Source of the DNA: Planctomycetota bacterium
Lineage (GTDB): Bacteria > Planctomycetota > Planctomycetia > Pirellulales > UBA1268
NCBI GenBank assembly: GCA_003671185.1
Contig: QWPN01000129.1
Location: forward strand, 1-34,185
DNA: 34,185 nt
Direction: 5' to 3'
Below the pieces are notes generated by a model, which saw only the letters and a program-made list of their open reading frames with translations, had not been told where the DNA came from and made no database searches. How positions within the stretch are numbered: the stretch's first letter is position 1; each line of letters begins with the position of its first letter. Position numbers and translations under genes: made by a program. This document shows, one piece after another, positions 16,538 through 25,299 of the stretch.

Positions 16538-17495
16538 GCCCCAGCGCCACAGTCGCCATCAGGCCGCAGACGGCCAGCGCGATGGAGGATGGCTCAGGAA
16601 TGATGATCGCGATCTGCGGCGCGTAGAAGGAAAGGTCGGCTGCGTACGTCGCGTTACCGAACACCGCGTTCGACCCGGGATCGGGCTGGCCCGAGTATCC
16701 GGCGACGGTGAGCATCAGACCGGACAGTTGCCACGTCGATCCATTCTTGTGGAACACGGCACCGCCGGAGTCGCCGTAGGCGGCCTGAGCCTCGGTGGAA
16801 CTGCCGGCAAAGTCGTTGAAGGTGGTGGCCAGCATCTTCGTGTCGCCCACACCATCGTTGACCCACAGGTCCGTGGCACTCACGGCATTCGTTCCCCAAC
16901 GCATCGACCGGCTGGCGAGCGTCTGGTAGCCGGCCGCATTCCCACCCGAAGACACTTCGGTCCAGGTCCAGGGGGTTGTGCCCATGTCGACGCTCCACTG
17001 CGTGAAGGCGCCGCGATCCCGGCCAGAACCGATCATCGTCACCGCCGCGCCGGTTGCCGTGGACGACGTGGCGATCGTCACACCACCGAGACCCGGCGGC
17101 GTCGACGCCAGGCGAAACATGGAGAGATCAGCGAGCGGCGTTTTGCCCGGCTCGCCGCCGTTCGTGAGTTGGATCCCCGAGCCAGGGACCATGGCGTAGG
17201 TGCTGCCATTGAGGACGATGCTGCCAGCGCCCACATGAGCCGCCGTCAGCACCCAATCATTTCCGAGATAGACACCCGTGCCGATGCCGAGCACCCCCAC
17301 GTTGGCCCAGCCGGGATCGTCCGAGGGGGCCGTGGTGTTGCCGGTGCCGGTGATCGTGTCGATGACGACACCGTGGGCCTGGCCCATGGCGCTGACAGCC
17401 GTGGCCACGACCAGCGGCAGAAGGCGAAGCCGTCCGACGGTGTGCGTCACGGCGAATCCCTGCTGAAATGACGACTGCCTGCCCTTGCAGATCAT
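16503..17495 (-). CDS. PEP-CTERM sorting-domain trypsin-like serine protease
   Basis: WVLTAAHVG, LADLSMFRL and AAYGDSGGAVF triad motifs; C-terminal IPEPSSIALAVCGLMATVALGLNRRAW (16506-16601). Start uncertain: ATG 17495 or GTG 17450. Confidence 0.85.
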   Translation of the reverse strand: MICKGRQSSFQQGFAVTHTVGRLRLLPLVVATAVSAMGQAHGVVIDTITGTGNTTAPSDDPGWANVGVLGIGTGVYLGNDWVLTAAHVGAGSIVLNGSTYAMVPGSGIQLTNGGEPGKTPLADLSMFRLASTPPGLGGVTIATSSTATGAAVTMIGSGRDRGAFTQWSVDMGTTPWTWTEVSSGGNAAGYQTLASRSMRWGTNAVSATDLWVNDGVGDTKMLATTFNDFAGSSTEAQAAYGDSGGAVFHKNGSTWQLSGLMLTVAGYSGQPDPGSNAVFGNATYAADLSFYAPQIAIIIPEPSSIALAVCGLMATVALGLNRRAWVPRPS

Positions 17496-17532
17496 CGTAG
17501 ATCGGCGATCGCAGGCCGGCAAACCTTCCCTG

Positions 17533-18156
17533 TCAGACCCGCCTGACGACGGCAAACCAGGCCCGCGCGCCCCCCGGCGTGAACTCGGCCCCCGCGATCC
17601 CGGGGACCGACTCGAACCGGGCGGGTTCCAGCGACTCCACCCGGAAGCCCGCGCTGAAGGCGGCGCGGAGTTCCGACTCCCCGACCCGACGCGGACCATG
17701 GCCGCCGGGCTCGGCATCCGAGAAACAGAGCAGGAACAGGCCTGCCCCGGGCTCGAGCAGCGCCCGCAGCGCCGCCACGTAGGCCGCCCGCCCGGCGTCG
17801 TCGAACGTGTGAAACAGCCCGCAGTCGGTCACGGCATCGAACCGCTCGGGAATCGTTCCCACGGCCGTGGCGTCCATGCGCTGGAAGTTGACGGCCAAGC
17901 CACGGGCGACGGCCTTGGCCCGGGCCCGGGCCAGTGGCTCCTCCAGGAAATCGATCCCCGTCACCGCCCGGCCGCCCTCGGCCAGCCAGATCGCCAGATC
18001 GCCGGTGCCGCAGCCGGCGTCGAGCACGCGGGCTCCGATGGCGGAGGCGGCGGCCACGAAGGCGGCCTGCGGTCGCCCGATGTCCCAGGGAGCCCGCGGC
18101 GTGGCGTAGTAGGCGGCGAAGCGTCGGCCGGCGGCGGGATCGGGGTCGCCCATCAC
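17533..18156 (-). CDS. Class I SAM-dependent methyltransferase
   Basis: PWDIGRPQ, VLDAGCGTGDLAIWLAEGGRAVTGIDF, FDAVTDCGLFHTFDD. Confidence 0.9.
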   Translation of the reverse strand: MMGDPDPAAGRRFAAYYATPRAPWDIGRPQAAFVAAASAIGARVLDAGCGTGDLAIWLAEGGRAVTGIDFLEEPLARARAKAVARGLAVNFQRMDATAVGTIPERFDAVTDCGLFHTFDDAGRAAYVAALRALLEPGAGLFLLCFSDAEPGGHGPRRVGESELRAAFSAGFRVESLEPARFESVPGIAGAEFTPGGARAWFAVVRRV

Positions 18157-18181
18157 GGATCAGCCTTCGCTGGCGCTCACG

Positions 18182-18829
18182 CTACCGGCCGCCCGAACGT
18201 CGGGCCGGCTTCCGCGATGCCCGGCGGCCAATCGGCCCCCGGCCGTCGACGAGCACTTCGATCGCACCGGTCTCCACGCGATACAGCCAGCCGTGAATCC
18301 GGGGCAGGTTGCCCTTGGCATGCATATTACGGATCAAGGCCAGATTGTTGAGGTGCTTGATCTGCAGTTTCACGTTCTCCTCCGTGAGCACCTCGAGCTT
18401 CTCCTCGCGGGACAACTTCCGCTCCCGGGCGATGCGGTCGGTGGCCTCCTTGGCGCCGGTGGCGATGCACAGCCAGTCGGCGATGTAGTTCTCGCGGACG
18501 CCGTCCTCGATGGCCGCGATGCCACCGCAGCGGGTATGGCCACAGACGATGATGTCCTCGATCTTCAGGTGCACCACGCCGTACTCGAGGATCGCCGCGA
18601 TGTTGACGTCATTGAAGGCCACGATGTTGGCCACGTTGCGGTGCACGAACATCGTGCCCGGCTTCGAGCCCGTCATCTGGTGCTCGCTGACCCGCGAATC
18701 GGAGCAGCCGATCCACAGCACCTTGGGCCGCTGCCGGGCAGCGATGCTGTGGTAGTAGGCTTCATCCGACGCGAACTCGCCGGACACGAAACCGGCATTG
18801 CCTTCGAGCAACTGGTCGATCATGGGCAC
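18182..18829 (-). CDS. Beta-class carbonic anhydrase
   Basis: WIGCSDSRVSEHQMTGSKPGTMFVHRNVANIV, EYGVVHLKIEDIIVCGHTRCGGI: Zn ligands (C, H, C) and the D-R dyad. Confidence 0.95.
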   Translation of the reverse strand: MPMIDQLLEGNAGFVSGEFASDEAYYHSIAARQRPKVLWIGCSDSRVSEHQMTGSKPGTMFVHRNVANIVAFNDVNIAAILEYGVVHLKIEDIIVCGHTRCGGIAAIEDGVRENYIADWLCIATGAKEATDRIARERKLSREEKLEVLTEENVKLQIKHLNNLALIRNMHAKGNLPRIHGWLYRVETGAIEVLVDGRGPIGRRASRKPARRSGGR

Positions 18830-18994
18830 ACGTCCTCATCTCGCGGGAACTCACACCGGCAACAGGCTACCGCGCGGGCGGGCGCCCGGCCAGCAGTCGT
18901 GTGCCGAGGGCACTTTTGGCCTTGCATACCCCGGCCAGCATGAGGAAAGTGTTTGCAGCAGCGGCCGGTGCGGCTGCCTCTGGAACGTCCCTGC

Positions 18995-20779
18995 ATGCAC
19001 CCGCTCTTCGAACACTGGCAGGCCTGGCTCACGGCCCTCGTCGTGCTGGGCACGCTGGCGGCGCTGTTGTTCGTGCATCGTGCCCCCGACATGGTCATGA
19101 TCGGCGGCGTCGTGCTGCTCATGGCCGCGGGCGTGATCTCCCCCGAAGAAGCCCTCAAGGGGATGGCCAACGAGGGGATGATCACCGTGGCGGCGCTGTT
19201 CGTGGTGGCCGCGGCGGTGGAACGCACAGGCGCCCTGTCGGCCGTCGTCGACCGGGCCTTGGGCCGGCCCACGTCGTTGCCCGCCGCCCAGTTCCGCACC
19301 ATGGTGGCGCCGGGGGTGATCTCCGCCTTCATGAACAACACGCCCGTCGTGGCCCTGATGGTGCCGGCGATCCGCGACTGGGCCAAGAAGCACCGCTTCA
19401 GCGTCTCCAAGCTGCTCATGCCGATGAACTGTGCGGTCGTGCTGGGGGGCTTGTGCACGCTCATCGGCACCAGCACCAACATCGTGGTCAGCGGACAGGT
19501 GGCCGAGCGCCGGGGCCGGCCCTTCGAGATGTTCGACATCACGCCGCTCGGCGTGCCCCTGTTCATCGCCGGCCTGGCCTACCTGATGGTCGCCAGCCGG
19601 TGGCTGCTCAAGGATCGCCGCCCACCCATGAGCCGCAGCGACGACCCGCGACAGTATTCACTGGAGATGCTGGTGGAGGCCGGCAGCCCGCTGGTTGGCC
19701 GCACGATCGAGGAGGCCGGTCTGCGGCACCTCGACGGCCTGTTTCTCATGGAGATCGAACGCGGCGGCCACGTGATCGCCGCCGTGACGCCCAAGGAGCG
19801 GCTCGAAGCGGGAGACCGGCTCGTGTTCGTGGGCGTGCTCGACTCGGTGGTCGAGCTGCAGAAGATCCGCGGCCTGCGTCCCGCCACCGACCAGGTGTTC
19901 AAGCTCGATGATCCGCGCAGCGAACGCCGGCTCGTGGAGGCGGTCGTGTCGCGGACCTGTCCGCTCGTGGGCAGCACCATCCGCGCGGGACAGTTCCGCT
20001 CCACCTACGACGCCGTGGTGATCGCCGCGGCCCGCGACGGCGAGCGTCTGCACATGAAGATCGGCGACATCGTGCTCCAGCCGGGCGACACGCTGCTCCT
20101 GGAGGCCAGCCCGGGCTTCATGGAACGGCAGCGATCGAACCGGCATTTCTACCTTGTCAGCGAAGTGAACGATTCGGCCCCGCCGCGTCACGACCGGGCC
20201 TGGATCGCCTGCACCGTGCTCCTGGCGATGGTGTTGGCGGCCGCCCTCGACCTCGTGCCCATGGTGGCCGCCGCACTGCTGGCCGCCGGCGCGGTGGTGG
20301 CCACACGCTGCATCTCCTCGAGCGAGGCCCGGCGGTCGATCGAATGGGATTCGCTGCTCCTGATCGCGGCCAGCTTCGGCCTGGCTCGGGCCATGGAGAA
20401 GACGGGCCTGGCCGAGACGGTGGCGCATGCCACGATCTCGGCGGCCGGAGACAATCCCCATCTCCTGCTGGTGGCCCTGTACCTCGTGGCCATGGTGTTC
20501 ACGGAACTGATGAGCAACAACGCCGCCGCGGTGCTCACCTTTCCCATCGCCTGGCAGACGGCGACCGACCTGGAACTCAACCCTGTGCCCTTCGTGATGG
20601 CGATCACGGTGGCGGCGAGCTGCGGCTTCGCCACGCCGATGGGCTACCAGACCAACCTCATGATCTACGGCCCCGGCGGCTACAAGTTTTCGGACTACGT
20701 GCGCTTCGGCGGCCCGCTGAACCTGCTGGTGATGGCCATCACCGTTCTCCTGGCACCACTGATCTGGCCTTTCCGCTGA
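18995..20779 (+). CDS. SLC13/DASS-type anion transporter with TrkA-C (RCK_C) regulatory domains
   Basis: MNNTPVVALMVPAIRDWAKK, TLIGTSTNIVVSG, MSNNAAAVLTFPIA, FATPMGYQTNLMIYGPGGYKFSDYVRFG; central RCK_C-like segments (LVGRTIEEAGLRHLDGLFLMEIERGG; PLVGSTIRAGQFRSTYDAVVIAAARDG). Confidence 0.92.
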   Translation: MHPLFEHWQAWLTALVVLGTLAALLFVHRAPDMVMIGGVVLLMAAGVISPEEALKGMANEGMITVAALFVVAAAVERTGALSAVVDRALGRPTSLPAAQFRTMVAPGVISAFMNNTPVVALMVPAIRDWAKKHRFSVSKLLMPMNCAVVLGGLCTLIGTSTNIVVSGQVAERRGRPFEMFDITPLGVPLFIAGLAYLMVASRWLLKDRRPPMSRSDDPRQYSLEMLVEAGSPLVGRTIEEAGLRHLDGLFLMEIERGGHVIAAVTPKERLEAGDRLVFVGVLDSVVELQKIRGLRPATDQVFKLDDPRSERRLVEAVVSRTCPLVGSTIRAGQFRSTYDAVVIAAARDGERLHMKIGDIVLQPGDTLLLEASPGFMERQRSNRHFYLVSEVNDSAPPRHDRAWIACTVLLAMVLAAALDLVPMVAAALLAAGAVVATRCISSSEARRSIEWDSLLLIAASFGLARAMEKTGLAETVAHATISAAGDNPHLLLVALYLVAMVFTELMSNNAAAVLTFPIAWQTATDLELNPVPFVMAITVAASCGFATPMGYQTNLMIYGPGGYKFSDYVRFGGPLNLLVMAITVLLAPLIWPFR

Positions 20780-20889
20780 ACCCGATGCCCGCCGGCCTTC
20801 GGCGGCACCTGCGGCGATGACCGCTTTCTGCGTGAACTGTTAGGCTAGGATGAGGGCCGTCGTGGTCCCTGTTCCCCGCGGACGGCGGC

Positions 20890-22251
20890 ATGAGCGACAT
20901 CCTCTTCCAATACCACCGGGTGAACCCCACCACCTGGTTCTTCTTCTCGTCGCTGCTCTCGATCGCGCTGTTCTTCAAGTTCAACCGGCTGTGGAGCGTT
21001 CGCAACCTCGACCTCCTGGCGCTGATCCTGCTGGCCCCCGGGATCCTGGCCGTGGAGCACGGCCGCCAATCCAGCGTGGCGGAGCAGGAACTGGGATTCG
21101 TGTGGATCTTCGCGGTCTCGGCGGTTTTCCTGCTGCGCATGCTGTGCGACTCGATGATGGTGCGCCGGCCGCTGTTGGAACCCAACCTCACCAGCGGCGG
21201 CCTGGTGTTCCTGGGGGCCTCGCTGCTGGTGTTTTTGCTGGCCAACGTGATCACCACCCGGCCGCAGCGGGATGACCTGGCCGGGGCCGCGACCGCCGAG
21301 CGGCTGGAGGCCCGGGACGCAGCCGTCGACGCCGACCAACTCGCCCGGCTCGGCCCCGGCTACCCGCTCTTGTTCCTGCTGCCGCAGATCTCCACGCAGC
21401 GCATCTTCTTCACACCCGACGCGGCCGCCGAGCCGCCCGAGCCGGGCGATGCCAGCCGCCGCGCCGTGCACGAGACCACGGCGCGCATCATGGCCATCGT
21501 CTCGCAGTTGGCGATCGTGGCCGGGATGGTCGTGATCGGCTGGCGGCACTTCGAGAACCTGCGGGCGGGCATCGCCGCGGCGGTGCTCTATCTGCTCCTC
21601 CCCTACACGGCGATGATGACGGGCCGCGTCGATCACGTGCTGCCCGGGGCCCTGGTGTTGTGGGCGCTGGCCGCCTATCGCCGGCCGTTCCTCGCCGGGG
21701 CACTGGTGGGCTTGGCCATCGGCACCATCTACTACCCCGTATTCCTGCTGCCGCTATGGTGCAGCTTCTACTGGGAACGCGGGCTGCGCCGCTTTGCGTT
21801 GGGCGTGTCTGCCGCGCTCGCCGTGCTGGTGGCGGCACTGTGGCTGACGTCGCCCGACGCGGCCGTGTTCCTGGGACAGTTGCGGCAGATGTTCGGCTGG
21901 ATATTTCCCGGCCAGGTGTCCCTGGAGGGCTTCTGGGCCCTGCCCTCGAACGACGAGGTCTTTCGCCTGCCCGTGCTGGCCGCCTTCATCGCCATGATCG
22001 CCACGCTCGCCATTTGGCCGTCGCCCAAGAATCTCGGCACCCTGATGAGTTGCACGGCCGCGGTGCTGCTGGGCAGCCAGTTCTGGAAGGCCCACAACGG
22101 CGGCCTGTTCATGGCCTGGTGGCTCCCGGTGCTGCTGCTCGTCGTGTTCCGGCCGAACCTGGAGAACCGCATGGCGGCGCTCGTGCTCACCGACGAGTGG
22201 TTCCCGCGGCGCCGGCCCGTCGGCGCCGCCGCGGGCGAACGCGCCGCCTGA
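20890..22251 (+). CDS. Polytopic membrane protein of unknown function
   Basis: 453 aa with multiple TM segments (WFFFSSLLSIALFFKF, LLALILLAPGIL, FVWIFAVSAVFLLRML, LVFLGASLLVFLLANVITT, AALAVLVAALWLT). Confidence 0.75.
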   Translation: MSDILFQYHRVNPTTWFFFSSLLSIALFFKFNRLWSVRNLDLLALILLAPGILAVEHGRQSSVAEQELGFVWIFAVSAVFLLRMLCDSMMVRRPLLEPNLTSGGLVFLGASLLVFLLANVITTRPQRDDLAGAATAERLEARDAAVDADQLARLGPGYPLLFLLPQISTQRIFFTPDAAAEPPEPGDASRRAVHETTARIMAIVSQLAIVAGMVVIGWRHFENLRAGIAAAVLYLLLPYTAMMTGRVDHVLPGALVLWALAAYRRPFLAGALVGLAIGTIYYPVFLLPLWCSFYWERGLRRFALGVSAALAVLVAALWLTSPDAAVFLGQLRQMFGWIFPGQVSLEGFWALPSNDEVFRLPVLAAFIAMIATLAIWPSPKNLGTLMSCTAAVLLGSQFWKAHNGGLFMAWWLPVLLLVVFRPNLENRMAALVLTDEWFPRRRPVGAAAGERAA

Positions 22252-22358
22252 CGCCGGCGGCACCGTCACGCAGCCGAATCGCCCGGTGTCGGCGACAGCC
22301 CCGGCTCGATGGCGCGAGCAGGGGGAGCCTTACCGCCCAGGCACACCATCACTCCCGA

Positions 22359-23237
22359 CTACCCGCGACGCAGGTCGAGGTCGGCCGGGGGTGCGGCCCG
22401 GTTCAGAAACCAGGCCCGCCAGGCCTGCACATCCCACTCGAAGTTCGTGCCGGTGAGCCTGACCAGTGCTTCGAGGACGCGGTCGTTGCGCCGCGGCACC
22501 CGCGTCTGCTTCGGACCGCCGCCCATCGAGAGCCCGCCGCCGGTGGGCGTGAACGTGGCGCTCGTGGCGCCGGCGGGGGTGTCGCCTCCGGAGACGACGA
22601 CGTGCTGCGTCTCCAGCGCCGCGATCAACGGCCCCACCGCCGCCGTGGCACCCAGTCTGCCCAGGGCCTCGGCGGCCCGGTTCACCTGCCCGTTGTCGGC
22701 GCTCCCCAGTGCCGACACGAGCGTGGGGACGGCCGCCTGTGGCCCCAGCGCCGCCAGCTGCTCAATGGCCGCGATCCGCGTCTCACCATCCGGATGATCG
22801 AGGGCCACCCGCACCAGCACGCCCAGCGCCTCCGTGGAACCGATGCGGCCCAGGGCCTCCACATACCAGCCGCGAACCCGCTGCACGGCCTCCCGCTCCA
22901 GCGCGTCGGCGAGCGCCGGCAGCGCGGCCGGGTCGGAGATTTCGCGGAGCTCCTCGGCGGCGCGGTCACCCTGGTCGCGGGAATCGACCCGCTGCCGCAG
23001 CCGCTCCAGCCGCTGTTTCCACTCGCGGTGCGCCGTATGTGCCCGCTCCGTGCGCTCGATGATCTCGATCTCCTGTGCGGTTCGCCAGCGGCCGGCGTGG
23101 CGGATGAAGCCTCGCTGCGCCATCGCCTCCTGCTGGCTGGGCGCCGCGGAGGATGCCACGGGCTGAGCGGCGGCCGGCGCGGCGGCCACCAGCAGGGCTG
23201 CCCAGGCGGCTGTGGCATGACGGGCGCGGGCATTCAT
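22359..23237 (-). CDS. Secreted HEAT-repeat protein
   Basis: Signal-peptide-like MNARARHATAAWAALLVAAAPAAAQPV; HEAT repeats (GRIGSTEALGVLVRVALDHPDGETRIAAIEQLAALGPQAAVPTLVSAL). Confidence 0.8.
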   Translation of the reverse strand: MNARARHATAAWAALLVAAAPAAAQPVASSAAPSQQEAMAQRGFIRHAGRWRTAQEIEIIERTERAHTAHREWKQRLERLRQRVDSRDQGDRAAEELREISDPAALPALADALEREAVQRVRGWYVEALGRIGSTEALGVLVRVALDHPDGETRIAAIEQLAALGPQAAVPTLVSALGSADNGQVNRAAEALGRLGATAAVGPLIAALETQHVVVSGGDTPAGATSATFTPTGGGLSMGGGPKQTRVPRRNDRVLEALVRLTGTNFEWDVQAWRAWFLNRAAPPADLDLRRG

Positions 23238-23299
23238 GGATGAATTCTCGGCACGCGGCGGCGGCCCGCTCCATCCCCGGCTACCGCACCGTACCGGCT

Positions 23300-24334
23300 T
23301 CACAGCGGCCGGGCGGCATCCTCGATCATACCGACATAGACCGTCATCACCCGCCAGGCCAGCAACGCCACGAGGCAGGCCACCACAGCCCAGGCCGCCC
23401 ATTCCACCGCCCGGGCCGCAGCCATGAACCCCAGGCGTGACTCAGCGCCATACCGCAGCGCTAGCCGCTCCAGCATCTCGGGAAGCATGCCGGTCGACTC
23501 GCCCAGCGCCACCTCGGCCACGATCGGTTCGGGCAACACGGCGGCGGCCCGCAGCGCCTCGTCAAGACCCGCACCCTGCCGCAACCGGCTGCCGATCCGC
23601 GCCGGGTCGATGGCGAGTCCGGGAGCCGCCTGCGATGCCAGAGACACGATGCTGACGGGGTCGAGGCCCGCATGGCCGGCCAGGGCCGCGGCCCGGCACC
23701 ACGCCGCCGACTCGGAGGCGCGCTGCGCCGGACCGAGCAGCGGCAGTCGGTTCCCCAGTGCCCTCACCATGCCCCCGTCGCGCCAGTTGCGCAGCATCAG
23801 CGGCCCCAGCGTGGCGGCCAGCACCGCGATGACGACGAGCAGCCCGCAGTAGCGGAGCAGCCCGCCCGTCCCCGACAGCCCCAGGCCGAGCAGGTCCACC
23901 GGGCGGCCGTCGCCGGTCTGCACCGCGGCCGACACCATGATCAGCACGCCTACCACCACCAGCGCCGCGGCCAGTCGCACGGCGGGACCCACGAGCGCCG
24001 CGGCGAACTCGCGTCTCGCGCGAACGGTTTCGGCCAGCGCCGCCGACACATCGCGCAGCGTTTCCACATCCCGACCAGCGCGGTCGCCCGCGCGAATCAT
24101 GCCACGCACCACGGCGGGAAACGCGTCGCCCGCGCGGTCCAACGCGTCGGCGAGCCCGGCGCCGGCGGCGAGCGCCGAGGCCACGCTCGCCATCGGCTCC
24201 CGCCAGCCCCGGGGCATGCGTGACGACTCCACCGCCCAGGCACGTCGCAGGTCGATGCCGGCGCCGCTGGCGATCGCCAGCCGGCCCAGCAGATCGGCCA
24301 GCACCCGGTCTGGGATTTTCCTCGCCCGCCGCAT
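23300..24334 (-). CDS. Type II secretion system F (GspF/PilC) family protein
   Basis: MRRARKIPDRVLADLLGRLAIASGAGIDLRRAWAVES..., PAVVRGMIRAGDRAGRDVETLRDVSAALAE, second domain VAEVALGESTGMLPEMLERLALRYGAE; TM helices. Confidence 0.8.
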   Translation of the reverse strand: MRRARKIPDRVLADLLGRLAIASGAGIDLRRAWAVESSRMPRGWREPMASVASALAAGAGLADALDRAGDAFPAVVRGMIRAGDRAGRDVETLRDVSAALAETVRARREFAAALVGPAVRLAAALVVVGVLIMVSAAVQTGDGRPVDLLGLGLSGTGGLLRYCGLLVVIAVLAATLGPLMLRNWRDGGMVRALGNRLPLLGPAQRASESAAWCRAAALAGHAGLDPVSIVSLASQAAPGLAIDPARIGSRLRQGAGLDEALRAAAVLPEPIVAEVALGESTGMLPEMLERLALRYGAESRLGFMAAARAVEWAAWAVVACLVALLAWRVMTVYVGMIEDAARPL

Positions 24335-24450
24335 CCGCGTCCGGCCCTCGCCCCGGGCCGTGCGGCCCGCGGGCCGGCCGGTTCTAACACGGCTCACTGG
24401 CATCTGGTACAACCCGTCGGCTCATCACCCCGTTTCCATCCCGCCCCGTC

Positions 24451-25299
24451 ATGAAAGCCCAGTGGCCGACCGTCGCGATCGTGGGCGTAGGCATGATCGG
24501 CGGCTCGATCGGCAAGGCGCTGCTGGGCCGGCGGCTGGCCGATCGCGTCATCGGCGTGAGCCGCTCCGCCGCGTCAAGCGCGGCGGCGAAGCGGGCAGGC
24601 GCGGTCAGCGAAACGACGCTCGATCTCGCCGCGGCGGCCGCGGCTGACCTGGTGGTCGTGGCCGCGGGCGTGGCGGCGATCCCCGGCCTGCTCGACGCCC
24701 TCGACGCCCTCGTCAAGCCCGGCACGCTGATCACCGACGCGGGGAGCACCAAGACGTCCATCGTGGCGAACTGGGAACGGCGCCGCCGTTCGCGACGCGG
24801 CCGGTTCGTGGGCTCGCACCCCATCGCCGGCAGCCACCGGCGCGGTGCGGCCGCCGCCGACGCCGGGCTGTTCACCGGCCGGGTCGCGGTGGTCACGCCC
24901 GTGCCCGCCACGCCGCCGCGCGATGCCGAGGACGCGGCCAGCCTGTGGGCCGCCCTGGGCTCGACCGTGTTCATGATGCCGCCCCGCGAGCACGACCGCA
25001 TCCTGGCCGCCACCAGTCACGCGCCGCACCTGCTGGCCGCGGCCATCGTCGCCGCCACGCCACCCGCCACGCACCGCTTCACCGCCGGCGGCTGGCGCGA
25101 CACGACGCGGATCGCGGCCGGCGATCCGGAATTGTGGGCCGACATCCTCCTCGACAATGCCGCCCCCGTGGCCAGCGCCATGAAGCGCTTCGCCATCGCG
25201 GCCGAGAAGATGCTGTCGGCCATCGAGGCGGGTGACCGCGGCCGCCTGGTGACCTTGCTCCGCCGCGCCAAGGATGCACGCGATGCTGTGGGAAGTTGA
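24451..25299 (+). CDS. tyrA: Prephenate dehydrogenase
   Basis: VAIVGVGMIGGSIGKALLGRRLADRVIGVSR, LITDAGSTKTSIV, FVGSHPIAGSHRRG, SHAPHLLAAAI. Confidence 0.9.
   Translation: MKAQWPTVAIVGVGMIGGSIGKALLGRRLADRVIGVSRSAASSAAAKRAGAVSETTLDLAAAAAADLVVVAAGVAAIPGLLDALDALVKPGTLITDAGSTKTSIVANWERRRRSRRGRFVGSHPIAGSHRRGAAAADAGLFTGRVAVVTPVPATPPRDAEDAASLWAALGSTVFMMPPREHDRILAATSHAPHLLAAAIVAATPPATHRFTAGGWRDTTRIAAGDPELWADILLDNAAPVASAMKRFAIAAEKMLSAIEAGDRGRLVTLLRRAKDARDAVGS

Noticed and set aside
21660-23243. 527-aa forward ORF
   Set aside because: Crosses two well-supported genes in other frames or strands and is R/G-rich.
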